Assembly (NCBI RefSeq): GCF_004011155.1
Contig: NZ_RJWG01000002.1
Span: 186,001 to 250,000 of the forward strand
Reading direction: 5' to 3'
DNA length: 64,000 bases
From: Clostridium prolinivorans
GTDB taxonomy: Bacteria; Bacillota; Clostridia; Clostridiales; Clostridiaceae
The first letter of the stretch is position 1. Each line of letters begins with the position of its first letter. Position numbers and translations under genes: made by a program. This document shows positions 1-8,562 of the stretch, in pieces. Under the pieces are notes generated by a model, which worked only from the letters and a program-made list of their open reading frames with translations, had not been told where the DNA came from and searched no databases.

Positions 1-4
1 ATAA

Positions 5-1987
5 TTATTTTAATAAATTTAAAGCTCTTTCTACTACATTTTCTACTGTAAATCCAAATTTTTCGAAAAGTAATTTAGCTGGTGCAGATTCTCCAAAATG
101 ATCTAAAGAAATAATATCTCCATCTAATCCTACATATTTATGCCATCCAAATGAAGATAGAGCTTCAACTGCAAGTCTTTTTCTGCATGCCATTGGAAGT
201 ACGCTTTCTTTATATTCTTTGCTTTGTTTATCAAATATTTCAAAACAAGGCATACTTACAACTCTTACATCTATACCTTTTTCTTCAAGTATCTTTGAAG
301 CTTCATATATAAGTTCAACTTCAGAGCCTGTTGCCATAAGTATTATATCAGGTATTTCTTTCTTACTATTTTTTAATATATATGCTCCCTTTAATGCTTC
401 TTTTGATGATTCTTCATATAAAGGTAAGTCCTGTCTTGTAAGCACTAATGCTGTTGGTCCATCTTCTCTAGTTATAGCTGAATACCAAGCTGCAGCTGTT
501 TCTTTAGAATCTGCTGGTCTAAATACATGGAAATTTGGAATACTTCTTAATGCAGCTAATTGTTCAATAGGCTGATGAGTTGGTCCATCTTCTCCTACAC
601 CTATACTATCATGAGTAAGTACATAAGTTACAGGAAGCTTCATAATAGCAGATAATCTCATTGCTGCTTTCATATAATCAGAAAATACAAAGAAAGTTGC
701 TACAAAATCCTTTAATCCTCCATGTATTGCTATACCATTTCCTATAGCAGCCATAGCAAATTCTCTTACACCAAAATGTAAGTTTGATCCACTTCTATTT
801 TCTGCTGAAAAATCTCCTCTGTCTTTCATATATGTTTTATTTGATGGAGCTAAATCAGCAGAACCTCCTATAAGATTTGGAACTACTTTAGCTAATCTAT
901 TTATTATTTCTCCTGATGAAACTCTTGTAGCCATTTTTTTATCAAATTTCCAAAAGTCTTCATATTCTAATAAATTTACAGGAAGTTTTCCAGAATACCA
1001 TAATTCATATTCTTGAGCTAATTCAGGATACTCTTTTTTATAGGATTCATAAAGATTATTCCATTCTTCTTCTTTCTTAATTCCTTCTTCTATTAAAGTT
1101 TTTATATGTTCTTTAACTTCTTTTGGAACATAAAAATCATCTTCATAATCCCATTTTAAAAATTCTTTTGTCTTTTTTACGTTTTCAAGTCCTAAAGGTT
1201 CTCCATGAACAGCAGCAGTACCTTGTTTTGGTGAACCATAACCTATTTGAGTTTTAATTATTATTAAACTTGGCTTAGTTTTCTCTTTTTTAGCTTCATC
1301 TATAGCTTTACTGATAGCGTCTACATTATTTCCATCTTCAACAGTTAAAACCTGCCAATTATATGCTCTATATCTAGCAGCTACATCTTCCCTAAAAGCT
1401 ATATCTGTGTTTCCTTCTATAGATATATTATTTGAGTCATATAAAACTATAAGTTTATCTAATGCTAAAGTACCAGCAAGTGATGCTGCTTCAGAAGTTA
1501 CACCTTCCATCATGTCGCCATCACCAGATAAAACATATGTATAATGATCTACTATATTAAATCCTTTTCTATTAAATTTGTTTGCTAAATAACTTTCTGC
1601 TAAAGCCATTCCTACTGCAGTTGCAAATCCTTGTCCAAGTGGTCCTGTTGTAGTTTCTACACCTATTGTATGGCCATATTCTGGATGACCTGGTGTCTTG
1701 CTACCAAGTTGTCTAAATTGCATTAAATCTTCTCTAGTAAGTCCATATTCAAATAAATGAAGAAGAGAATATAAAAGCATAGAACCATGCCCTGCTGATA
1801 ATATAAATCTGTCTCTATCTTTCCAATTTGGATTTTTAGGATTATGCTTCATATGTTTTGACCAAAGTGTATAAGCCATAGGTGCTGCACCAAGAGGAAG
1901 CCCTGGATGCCCTGAATTTGCCTTTTGTACTCCTTCAGCTGATAATACCCTAATGGTATTAATAGCTAAATTATCAATATTATTCAT
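5..1987 (-). CDS. tkt: Transketolase
   Basis: Thiamine-diphosphate enzyme that moves two-carbon ketol units in the non-oxidative pentose phosphate pathway; cytosolic. The 660-residue product has normal full length. It starts with the family's N-terminal segment ([15 protein letters not shown], about residues 25-40). The TPP/Mg site is GDGDMMEG (about 155), followed by the NNISIEG loop. The pyrimidine-domain region contains [16 protein letters not shown] (about 460) and a C-terminal transketolase domain follows. The ATG has an AGGAG site about seven bases upstream, so this start is secure. The gene appears monocistronic, with a promoter-like pair at 2037-2066. The stop lies five bases from the window edge, so any downstream partner is not visible. 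Identification is firm; whether it is the only transketolase in the genome is unknown. Confidence 0.97.
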   Translation of the reverse strand: MNNIDNLAINTIRVLSAEGVQKANSGHPGLPLGAAPMAYTLWSKHMKHNPKNPNWKDRDRFILSAGHGSMLLYSLLHLFEYGLTREDLMQFRQLGSKTPGHPEYGHTIGVETTTGPLGQGFATAVGMALAESYLANKFNRKGFNIVDHYTYVLSGDGDMMEGVTSEAASLAGTLALDKLIVLYDSNNISIEGNTDIAFREDVAARYRAYNWQVLTVEDGNNVDAISKAIDEAKKEKTKPSLIIIKTQIGYGSPKQGTAAVHGEPLGLENVKKTKEFLKWDYEDDFYVPKEVKEHIKTLIEEGIKKEEEWNNLYESYKKEYPELAQEYELWYSGKLPVNLLEYEDFWKFDKKMATRVSSGEIINRLAKVVPNLIGGSADLAPSNKTYMKDRGDFSAENRSGSNLHFGVREFAMAAIGNGIAIHGGLKDFVATFFVFSDYMKAAMRLSAIMKLPVTYVLTHDSIGVGEDGPTHQPIEQLAALRSIPNFHVFRPADSKETAAAWYSAITREDGPTALVLTRQDLPLYEESSKEALKGAYILKNSKKEIPDIILMATGSEVELIYEASKILEEKGIDVRVVSMPCFEIFDKQSKEYKESVLPMACRKRLAVEALSSFGWHKYVGLDGDIISLDHFGESAPAKLLFEKFGFTVENVVERALNLLK

Positions 1988-2036
1988 TTATATCTACTCC
2001 TTTGCAAAAAATGTACAGTATATGCTTCTATAATAT

Positions 2037-2066
2037 ATTATACATTACTTGTTAAAAATAATTCAA
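2037..2066 (-). promoter_or_regulatory. Putative sigma-A promoter of tkt
   Basis: On the minus strand TTGAAT and a perfect TATAAT are separated by 18 bp, ending about 50 bases before the tkt start codon. In such AT-rich DNA chance matches are common, so this is a candidate only. Confidence 0.4.
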
Positions 2067-2092
2067 TGTGTTTATATTACAAATTTATTTAT

Positions 2093-2830
2093 TTATATGT
2101 GTTTTTTTGTTCCTTTTATAATAGTTGAAAATGATTCCTCATTATACTCTTCCTCTAAAAAGCTTCCATATATTTCAATATCTAAAAATCCTGCTTTTTC
2201 AAACATTAACTTAAGCTCTTCTTTTTGTAAAGGTATAAGATCTACTGAATTTTTAAAACTTTCATTTTCCCCATTTTTATCAATTATAAGTTCCGTTTGA
2301 AATTCTATATTTCTTTCTTCATTTTTATAATTGTAATTTCTTATAAATTTAACTTTTTTAAATTTATTTTCAATAGTAGGAAGTGATTTTACATCATAGT
2401 TAATTATTCTATCATAATTAACTATCTGAACTATAAAAATTCCTTTATCACTTAAGACATCATAAACATCTTTAATAAAGCTTTGTATTTTTTCTTTATT
2501 TTTTAAATGTACTATGGAATTTCCTATACAATAAGCTAAGTCATATTTTTTATCTTTAAATTCATATTTTATTTCTGTCATATCTCCTGCAACAAAGTTA
2601 GCATACAATCCCCCCTTTTTCTTAGCAATTTCTATCATTTCTTCTTCTAAATCAATAGCATCTACCCTATGACCTTTTAAAGCTAAGGCAATAGAATATG
2701 TACCTGTTCCACAAGCTAAATCTAATACAGAAGAATTATTTTTTAAATTTTTACATAAAAATTTTAAAGTTTCTTCATTTTGTGGGAAAATATCATCATA
2801 TACATTACTTAATTCTTTATAAAATTTCAT
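2093..2830 (-). CDS. Class I SAM-dependent methyltransferase
   Basis: Predicted small-molecule or protein methyltransferase of 245 residues, soluble. SAM motif I is visible as VLDLACGTGTYSIALA (about residues 35-50), followed by an acidic end of strand beta-2 (AIDLEEEM) and a motif-III-like region (YDLAYCIGNSIVHL). The C-terminal half is a beta-rich lid typical of small Firmicutes methyltransferases of the YqeM/UbiE-like kind. The start is supported by a GGAGG site directly upstream. It stands alone between tkt and the ABC importer operon, so context gives no substrate. Methyltransferase fold is confident; substrate is unknown. Confidence 0.8.
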   Translation of the reverse strand: MKFYKELSNVYDDIFPQNEETLKFLCKNLKNNSSVLDLACGTGTYSIALALKGHRVDAIDLEEEMIEIAKKKGGLYANFVAGDMTEIKYEFKDKKYDLAYCIGNSIVHLKNKEKIQSFIKDVYDVLSDKGIFIVQIVNYDRIINYDVKSLPTIENKFKKVKFIRNYNYKNEERNIEFQTELIIDKNGENESFKNSVDLIPLQKEELKLMFEKAGFLDIEIYGSFLEEEYNEESFSTIIKGTKKHI

Positions 2831-3125
2831 ATATTATCCTCCTACCCTTATTTTTATTTGTTGTTTTTAAATTTATATAATTTATATATTTTTATATAAA
2901 TACAAATTTTAATTAAAATTCATTGTTTAATAAAATAATTAAACATCCAATATGATATAAATTAATTTTCACTATAATTTATAATGTTTATTACTTTGTA
3001 CTATATCTGTATATAGTTATCAATCATTAATAAAAATACTTTTTTGTTATATAATCATTAAAATAATAATCATAAATACTTTTTAATTATAACCATATAA
3101 TATACTAATTATAATAAAAAATAAA
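2831..3125. other. Gene-free AT-rich stretch with repeat copy A
   Basis: About 300 bases without a plausible gene. It holds the promoter region of the methyltransferase near its right-hand neighbour, the dispersed repeat copy listed separately (2952-3058), a partial echo of the repeat end (ataatcat followed by aatacttttt near 3066-3085), and the terminator of the ABC operon. Confidence 0.6.
2952..3058. repeat. Dispersed 107-118 bp repeat, copy A
   Basis: One of three similar non-coding elements in the window (others at 11717-11829 and 51593-51710). Shared blocks are ATTAATTTyCACTATA, AATTTATAATGTTT, and AAAAATACTTTT followed by ATAATCAT. The ends are short imperfect inverted repeats (ATGATAT... 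and ...TAATCAT). This copy is the most diverged. It lies just beyond the terminator of the ABC operon. Confidence 0.55.
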
Positions 3126-3146
3126 GGTCAGCTTATAAAGCCAACC
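3114..3146 (-). terminator. Intrinsic terminator of the ABC importer operon
   Basis: Minus-strand hairpin with stem GGTTGGCTT/AAGCTGACC (internal mismatch of two pairs, 3-base loop), followed by a T-rich run. It begins immediately after the stop codon of the ATPase gene. Confidence 0.7.
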
Positions 3147-3941
3147 TTATGATAATAATACTCTATCACTTAAAAATTCTTTACCTTGTATATTGTTGAA
3201 ATTTTCAATAAGCTTTTCAACAGTTAAGCCTTTTTTATCATTATCTTTTATATCAACAACTATATTCCCTGTATGCATCATTATTAATCTATTCCCTAGT
3301 TTAATTGCGTGGTTTAAATTATGTGTTACCATAAGAGTAGTTATATCATTATCATTAACTATTTTTTCTGTTAAATCAATTATAATTTCTGAAGTTTTAG
3401 GGTCTAAAGCTGCAGTATGCTCATCTAATAAAAGAACTTTAGGTTTTTGCATAACTGCCATCATAAGACATAATGCCTGTCTTTGTCCCCCTGATAAAAG
3501 TCCTACTTTAGTATATAATTTATCTTCAAGACCCAATTTTAATTCAGAAAGCATTTCTTTAAACATATTAACATTTTTTTTAGATATTCCAAAACTTAAA
3601 TTAAATCTTTTTCCTTTGTTGTAGGCTAAAGATAAATTTTCAAGTATAGTCATATGAGAAGCTACTCCTTTTGAAGGATCTTGAAATACTCTCCCTAAAT
3701 ATTTTGAACGTTTATATTCAGGAACTTTATTTATTTCATTACCATCTATAATTATAGATCCACCATCTTCTTTTATAGAACCAGCTATTATATTCATAAG
3801 GGTAGATTTTCCAGCGCCATTACTTCCAATAATAGTTACAAAATCTCCTTTATTTACTTCTAAATTAAGTCCATTAAATAAATCATTTTGATTTACAGTA
3901 TTTTTATTAAATGTCTTGTATAGATTTTGTATTTTTAGCAA
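3147..3941 (-). CDS. ABC importer ATP-binding protein (TrpZ-like)
   Basis: ATPase of a substrate-binding-protein-dependent importer; 264 residues, cytoplasmic face of the membrane. Walker A is GSNGAGKST (about residue 39), the signature is LSGGQRQ (about 150), Walker B is VLLLDEHTAALDP (about 170), and the H-loop is VTHNL. The start appears to be TTG, preceded by a GGGGGTAAGG site, and it overlaps the permease gene by 35 bases, which implies translational coupling. The neighbours are the permease and the lipoprotein of the same COG2984/COG4120/COG1101 system. Homologues in streptococci (TrpXYZ) have been linked to tryptophan. That substrate assignment is inferred by family only. Confidence 0.85.
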   Translation of the reverse strand: MLKIQNLYKTFNKNTVNQNDLFNGLNLEVNKGDFVTIIGSNGAGKSTLMNIIAGSIKEDGGSIIIDGNEINKVPEYKRSKYLGRVFQDPSKGVASHMTILENLSLAYNKGKRFNLSFGISKKNVNMFKEMLSELKLGLEDKLYTKVGLLSGGQRQALCLMMAVMQKPKVLLLDEHTAALDPKTSEIIIDLTEKIVNDNDITTLMVTHNLNHAIKLGNRLIMMHTGNIVVDIKDNDKKGLTVEKLIENFNNIQGKEFLSDRVLLS

Positions 3942-4809
3942 TAGCCTTACCCCCTAATGTAACTAATTTTTTATTTTTAAATCCGAAACTTTTCCCATTT
4001 AAAGATAGAGCTAATATTACAATTAAAGCTGTAATAAGTTTTAAATCTGTTGCTGGAAGTCCCATCTTTAATGCAATTGATATAGCTGCTTTATATAACA
4101 TAGAACCTATTATAGTCATAGTAGTTGCCTTAATAATACTTACTTTTTTAAATATAGTTTCTCCCATTACTACTGCAGCCAATCCCATAACCATAGTACC
4201 TGTTCCCATATTTACATCTGAAAAGCCTTGATATTGTGCCATGATTGCTCCTGAAAATGCTATAAGTCCATTTGAAAGCATAAGCCCTAATAATTTTATG
4301 CTATCTTTGTTAACACCTAAAAGTGTTACCATTTGTTCATTATCTCCTGTTGCCGTCAAAATAAAACCAAGCTTAGTTTTCATAAATAAATCTAAAGCTA
4401 ATTTTATAACTAAAACAATTATTAATAATATAATTATTGAGTAATCTGTTTTTGAAAAAATAGTTTCTTTCCCAAATAAAGGCACATTTGATTTAGACAT
4501 TATTCTAAGATTTATAGAATATAAACCCATCATCACTAATATACCACTTAAAAGTTCTGAAATTTTAAGTTTTACATTTAAAACCCCAGTAACTAAACCT
4601 GCTAATGCACCTGTGAAAAAAGCTATAATACATGAAATAAAAGGATTCATACCTTTCATAAGACAAAGAGCTGTAATAGCTGCTCCTAAAGGAAACGTCC
4701 CATCTACAGAAAGATCTGAAAATTTTAATACTTTAAATGTTAAATATATCCCTAGTGCAACTATAGAAAATATTAATCCCTGCTCTAATGTGCTTATAAA
4801 AAGTTCCAT
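3907..4809 (-). CDS. ABC importer permease (TrpY-like)
   Basis: Integral membrane permease of the importer; 300 residues with about eight hydrophobic segments. It resembles the branched-chain/simple-sugar type permease family seen in TrpX-type systems: an N-terminal helix, then KFSDLSVDGTFPLGAAITA (about 30-50) and a conserved GxNxxxxxLLG-like cytoplasmic loop (VTLLGVNKDSIKLLGL). Its start lies one base beyond the lipoprotein stop, and its end overlaps the ATPase start. All three genes therefore form one tightly coupled operon. Membrane topology was judged by eye. Confidence 0.85.
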   Translation of the reverse strand: MELFISTLEQGLIFSIVALGIYLTFKVLKFSDLSVDGTFPLGAAITALCLMKGMNPFISCIIAFFTGALAGLVTGVLNVKLKISELLSGILVMMGLYSINLRIMSKSNVPLFGKETIFSKTDYSIIILLIIVLVIKLALDLFMKTKLGFILTATGDNEQMVTLLGVNKDSIKLLGLMLSNGLIAFSGAIMAQYQGFSDVNMGTGTMVMGLAAVVMGETIFKKVSIIKATTMTIIGSMLYKAAISIALKMGLPATDLKLITALIVILALSLNGKSFGFKNKKLVTLGGKAIAKNTKSIQDI

Positions 4810-4810
4810 A

Positions 4811-5824
4811 TTAATTAACGCCCCCAGTTATCTTTTTTGCTTTATTACTTATATCTTCAGGTATATTTATATTTAACTTTTTAGCTGCATCTATATTAAT
4901 AACCATAGAAAGCTCAGATAAAGTTGTAATTGGGATTTGAGAAACTTTCTTACCATTTAATATTTCAACAGCCATAAGTCCTGTTTGAAAACCTAATTTA
5001 AAATAATCTATACCATTAGTTGCTAATGCTCCTGATGCCACTTGTCCTTCTTCAGAACCTATGATAGGTATATTCTTTTTAAAACATGTATTGCTTATTA
5101 AAGGCATTGCAGAAACTACTAGATTATCCGTTGGAATATATAATACATCTATTTTATCTAATATTGAATTTAAAGCTTGGGTTATTTCATTGACATTATT
5201 TACTCCAACAGATACAAGTTCAAGGTTAAAATTTGGAACTGCTTTTTTTATGTTTTCCAGTTGAATTTCAGAGTTGCTTTCGCTTGAATTATATATTACA
5301 CCCATTTTTTTACTATTAGGTAACAATTTTTTTAAAAGCTCCAACTGTTTTTCAATGGAAACATCATCAGAAGTACCCGTTACATTTGTATCTGGCTTAT
5401 CTAAAGATTTTGTAAGACCAGCTTTTATAGGATCTGTTACAGCTGTTATAAGTATAGGAATATCCTTTGTAGCATTATAAGCAGCCTGTGCAGATGGTGT
5501 AGCTATTGCTAATATTAGATCTTCTTTTTGAGATACAAAATTCTGTGCTATAGTTTGAGCTGTTGCTATCTCACCTTGAGCATTTTGATAATCAATTTTT
5601 ATATTTTTACCATCTTCAAATCCTTTAGATTTTAGTGCCTCAATAAATCCATTTCTGGCTGCATCTAAAGCCGGATGCTCAGTTACTTGACTTATTCCTA
5701 TTTTTATTATTTTTTCTTTATTTGCTGATTTATCAGATGAAACCGCTGGAGTTTTAGAACATCCTCCTAGAATTGATACACTTAATAAAAGTGATGTTAG
5801 AATTGAAATTTTTTTACCTACCAT
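4811..5824 (-). CDS. ABC importer substrate-binding lipoprotein (TrpX-like)
   Basis: Extracytoplasmic binding protein of the importer, about 337 residues. The N-terminus has a lysine pair, a hydrophobic stretch and the lipobox LGGC, so it should be a diacylglyceryl-anchored lipoprotein. The body is a two-lobe type I periplasmic-binding fold of the DUF/TrpX family (KIGISQVTEHPALDAARNGF near the mature N-terminus; IGSEEGQVASGALATNG near 240). I prefer the ATG at 5824 because GGAGG stands eight bases upstream of it. The ATG five codons earlier sits on top of this Shine-Dalgarno site. First gene of the importer operon, preceded by an attenuator-like hairpin. Confidence 0.87.
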   Translation of the reverse strand: MVGKKISILTSLLLSVSILGGCSKTPAVSSDKSANKEKIIKIGISQVTEHPALDAARNGFIEALKSKGFEDGKNIKIDYQNAQGEIATAQTIAQNFVSQKEDLILAIATPSAQAAYNATKDIPILITAVTDPIKAGLTKSLDKPDTNVTGTSDDVSIEKQLELLKKLLPNSKKMGVIYNSSESNSEIQLENIKKAVPNFNLELVSVGVNNVNEITQALNSILDKIDVLYIPTDNLVVSAMPLISNTCFKKNIPIIGSEEGQVASGALATNGIDYFKLGFQTGLMAVEILNGKKVSQIPITTLSELSMVINIDAAKKLNINIPEDISNKAKKITGGVN

Positions 5825-5848
5825 ACTACCATCCTCCAAAATTAATTA

Positions 5849-5880
5849 ATATAAAATAAAAGCTCTCAAAAGGAGAGCTT
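5849..5880 (-). terminator. Intrinsic terminator in the leader of the importer operon (possible attenuator)
   Basis: Minus-strand hairpin AAGCTCTC/GAGAGCTT with a five-base loop, followed by TTTTATTTTAT. No minus-strand gene lies upstream within 1.7 kb, so it is placed to stop transcription between the operon promoter and the lipoprotein start. I found no T-box motif and no tryptophan-rich leader peptide before it. Confidence 0.6.
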
Positions 5881-6462
5881 ACTTAACATAAAAGAACAAA
5901 AAGTAAAATTTTCTTAAACTACACTATATCTCCTACTAAAACTACCATTCTACAATTTTAATTATATTTAAAAATATCAATAATACTATAAATTTAAATA
6001 TTAAATACTTACTTGTAAAAAAATTTATATAAATATAATCTATGCTACAAATTTATCACTACATATAAAAACATTACATTAAAAATAAATTATAGGCTAA
6101 ATTTTATCATATATTTTTAACTATTTCAATATACTTTTACAATTTCTTAAATACAAAATATAATTTTATAACACTTAATATAATTATTACATTTATAGGT
6201 TGTATATATTTTTTCAATTAATAGAATTTAATAATTTCTTTCTCTCTTCTAAATTAAGATATGCACTATGAAAAATCTTCGCAAAAATAAGTAAACTTCT
6301 TTATATAATTTTAACTTTAGTATAGCAGAGTTAGCAAACTACGCATAAATTATGAATTAAAGATTAAATATTGACTCAAATTTTTAAATATCATACTATA
6401 AATATAGATATTCTGATTTTAATATCAAATGTAATCAAAAATGATTTAATAAGGAGATAAAA
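5881..6462. other. Gene-free AT-rich stretch
   Basis: About 580 bases between divergent operons. It must hold the promoters of the importer (minus) and of the phosphatase (plus). I see no open reading frame with a ribosome-binding site, no tRNA and no recognised riboswitch core. A minus-strand nine-codon ORF near 5925-5952 has no convincing Shine-Dalgarno site. Confidence 0.5.
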
Positions 6463-7101
6463 ATGAAAACTAAAGTATTTTTAATAAGACATGGTGAAAC
6501 TGAATGGAATAAATTAGGCAAATTTCAAGGCTGTAACGATATAGAATTATCTAAAGAAGGTATTATACAAGCTACGTATTTATCAAGAAATTTTAATGGC
6601 AATTTTGATTATATATACACGAGTCCTTTAAAAAGAGCAGTACAAACAGCAGAAATTATTGCTGCAAGTAAACAAACTAAGCCTATTGTAGTTAAAGAAT
6701 TAAGAGAAATAAATTTTGGTAAATGGGAAGGTCTTACAATAAAAGAAATATCAAATAATTTTCCAAAAGAATTTTATAACTGGAGAAATGATAAACTTGA
6801 GGCTCCTATATGCGGAGGAGATTTAAGTTTGAAAAATGCAAGTATACGAGCTAAAAATGCTATAAATAAAATTGTAACAAAGCATATGGAAAAGAAAATT
6901 TTAATAGTAGCTCATGGTGGAATAATAAAAGCTGGACTAATTGGACTTTTTGAATGGGATATGACAATGTACCATAAAATCAATTTAGGGAATACTTCAA
7001 TTTGTGAAATAGATTTTGATTATGATTTAAATCCAACTATAATTAAAATAAATGATACAAGCCATATACCAAATAATTATATTATTAAATCATACGTATA
7101 A
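6463..7101 (+). CDS. Histidine phosphatase family protein
   Basis: Phosphoglycerate-mutase-like phosphatase of 212 residues; soluble. The catalytic RHGETEWN motif lies at about residues 9-16. The second arginine region is SPLKRAVQTAE (about 55-65), the acid/base region is REINFGKWEG (about 83), and the second catalytic histidine is in VAHGG (about 150). AAGGAGAT precedes the ATG. Members include alpha-ribazole phosphatase (CobC) and broad-specificity phosphatases (PhoE/GpmB). No cobalamin genes are near, so the substrate cannot be set from context. The last 20 residues are less conserved in appearance. Confidence 0.88.
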   Translation: MKTKVFLIRHGETEWNKLGKFQGCNDIELSKEGIIQATYLSRNFNGNFDYIYTSPLKRAVQTAEIIAASKQTKPIVVKELREINFGKWEGLTIKEISNNFPKEFYNWRNDKLEAPICGGDLSLKNASIRAKNAINKIVTKHMEKKILIVAHGGIIKAGLIGLFEWDMTMYHKINLGNTSICEIDFDYDLNPTIIKINDTSHIPNNYIIKSYV

Positions 7102-7256
7102 TACTTTGAGCTAATTTTTTATCTTAAATTCATAAGTCCTAGAGGGATTAATCTGCAACAGAACCATCATATAAATTACAATGAGCATAACTTATATATT
7201 AAAATACTAACTAAATAATAAGTAAAAAGAGGGTTCTGTACTTGTAAATAAAAAGA

Positions 7257-7296
7257 TCCGATTAAAATGACATCTCACCTTAATCGGACTTTTTAT
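7257..7296 (+). terminator. Intrinsic terminator downstream of the phosphatase gene
   Basis: Stem TCCGATTAA/TTAATCGGA with a 14-base loop, followed by CTTTTTATAT on the plus strand. It ends about 190 bases after the phosphatase stop codon. Confidence 0.6.
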
Positions 7297-7299
7297 ATC

Positions 7300-7560
7300 G
7301 TATTCTATTTTACTGGTGCTGGAGCTTTTACAACAATTAACTCTAAAATAATAGATATTGGTACAGGTACTGAAATCATGTCAGAATATCTCATTCTGAC
7401 TAATCCACTAAATATTACTGCTATAGATATATCTGAAAACATTATATTCTTCCGTCTATTGAAATAACAGCTAAAATTATGTGTAAATACTTTAAAATAT
7501 CTACAATAATAGACAATGAAGAAATGTATTTTATTAATGGAATCAAAAAAATAAAATTTA
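7300..7560 (+). pseudogene. Degenerate gene fragments, one resembling a methyltransferase SAM site
   Basis: A short plus-strand reading frame contains IIDIGTGTEIMSEYL followed by ITAIDISENII, which matches motif I and the next acidic strand of class I SAM methyltransferases. The frame then stops. A second frame continues with ILPSIEITAKIMCKYF and TIIDNEEMYFINGIKKI, up to a terminator at 7561. No start codon with a ribosome-binding site is present, and the piece follows a terminator directly. I read it as the remnant of one or two genes joined by deletion. I do not recognise the second part. Confidence 0.4.
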
Positions 7561-7593
7561 AAAACACTACCATGAAAATTGGTAGTGTTTTTA
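7561..7593. terminator. Bidirectional intrinsic terminator
   Basis: Stem AAAACACTACC/GGTAGTGTTTT with a nine-base loop, flanked by A and T runs on both sides. It ends 25 bases before the 3' end of the ECF S-component gene, so it probably serves that minus-strand gene. Confidence 0.75.
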
Positions 7594-7618
7594 TACCAAG
7601 CTTTTTATTTTCTTTTAG

Positions 7619-8149
7619 CTAAATAACTTTTCTTTTTATTAATAATTCTATAATTATTAAAGCAAAAGCTCCACCTACAAGTGCAGTTATAAGTTGAGGA
7701 GTACTCATACTTATTGATAATGCCTTAAGCACCTTAGGTGGAAAATTTAAGCCAAAAAGATTTATTAATTTAGTAGAAGCAAAGGTTAAAAAAGCATATT
7801 TCCCTATTGCTCCAAGAATAATTCCAATACCTCTTTTTAACAGTTGTCCTTCCATAAATAATGAAAATAAAAATACAAATAAAAAATTCCCGATTATAAT
7901 AAATGGTATAAATGGAGCTAAAGGAGTTGCAAGTTGACCAACAAGCCATGCTAAAATAGGAGTTAAAATTCCTACTCCTACACCCCACCACTTGCCGCAA
8001 ATAAAAGCAGTTAATATTAAAATACAATTAATTATCGGACCTACTAAAAATTGATTAATCTGTGGTATATTTCTACCTATTATTTGAAATATGATACCCA
8101 TTGCTAATAGTAAAGAAGCTTGAACTAATTTTTTTGTGTTAATGTTCAT
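7619..8149 (-). CDS. ECF transporter S component-like membrane protein
   Basis: A 176-residue very hydrophobic protein with five or six membrane segments. The N-terminus (KKLVQASLLLAMGIIFQ) resembles the AxxxA helix 1 of energy-coupling-factor S components, which capture vitamins or similar ligands and share an EcfA/A'/T module encoded elsewhere. The family is inferred from topology and helix-1 pattern, and the ligand is unknown. Just upstream on the same strand lies the remnant of a metallo-beta-lactamase-fold gene, so the two may once have been cotranscribed. Confidence 0.65.
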   Translation of the reverse strand: MNINTKKLVQASLLLAMGIIFQIIGRNIPQINQFLVGPIINCILILTAFICGKWWGVGVGILTPILAWLVGQLATPLAPFIPFIIIGNFLFVFLFSLFMEGQLLKRGIGIILGAIGKYAFLTFASTKLINLFGLNFPPKVLKALSISMSTPQLITALVGGAFALIIIELLIKRKVI

Positions 8150-8167
8150 TTTTATATCTCCAATCTT

Positions 8168-8408
8168 TTATATTACTTTTATTATGTTTCCGGTATTGTT
8201 ATATATAAATTTTTCTTTAAATTCATGTTTGATTTCTTTAGCAGCTTTTTCTCCTGTACAATGAGACAATCCTAAAATTTGTATATGCTTTTCTTTTAAA
8301 AAGTCAATTGTTTTACTTAACCTTAATTCATCAGCTTCACGTAAATGAGTTCCCCCTATGACACCATAGATTGGGATACCTGTTCTTTCTATAATTGTCT
8401 CTAAAATA
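8168..8408 (-). pseudogene. Remnant of an MBL-fold metallo-hydrolase (C-terminal part)
   Basis: The minus-strand frame encodes about 80 residues without a start. It includes PIYGVIGGTHLREADELRL and ILGLSHCTGEKAAKEI, then a stop. The GGTHL and GLSHCTG motifs are those of the C-terminal part of the metallo-beta-lactamase-fold family often annotated as dihydropterin-ribofuranosyl-aminobenzene-5'-phosphate synthase-like. The N-terminal HxHxDH metal-binding part is absent. The 5' end abuts, in another frame, the NifU-like fragment. This indicates a deletion that fused two broken genes. Confidence 0.7.
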
Positions 8409-8550
8409 TTAAAATTTATTGTACATTATACATTCCTTAATCTTCACGTACTTAATTGTTCCTTCTCCATTTGCATACTTTATTATTCCAACATTTCTTG
8501 GACACATAAAATGTTCAATTACTGTGTCAGTATAATTTTCTGGAAACAAA
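8409..8550 (-). pseudogene. Fragment resembling the N-terminus of a NifU/IscU-type scaffold
   Basis: Within a minus-strand frame that overlaps the end of the DUF134 gene, the stretch YTDTVIEHFMCPRNVG then IIKYANGEG matches the N-terminus of Fe-S cluster scaffold proteins, which usually begin with Y...V.EHF..PRNVG. The frame then ends after about 45 residues. The three cluster-binding cysteines of a complete scaffold are missing. The upstream part of the frame looks random. Most likely a truncated gene. Confidence 0.6.
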
Positions 8551-8562
8551 CAATTAAATCCA

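Noticed and set aside
5920-5960. A minus-strand nine-codon ORF before the importer hairpin as a leader peptide.
   Set aside because: No Shine-Dalgarno site and no tryptophan or other diagnostic codons.
7155-7240. An eight-base inverted repeat (ACAGAACC/GGTTCTGT) about 66 bases apart, suggesting the ends of a small insertion element.
   Set aside because: Too short, no transposase remnant, no target duplication found. Probably chance.
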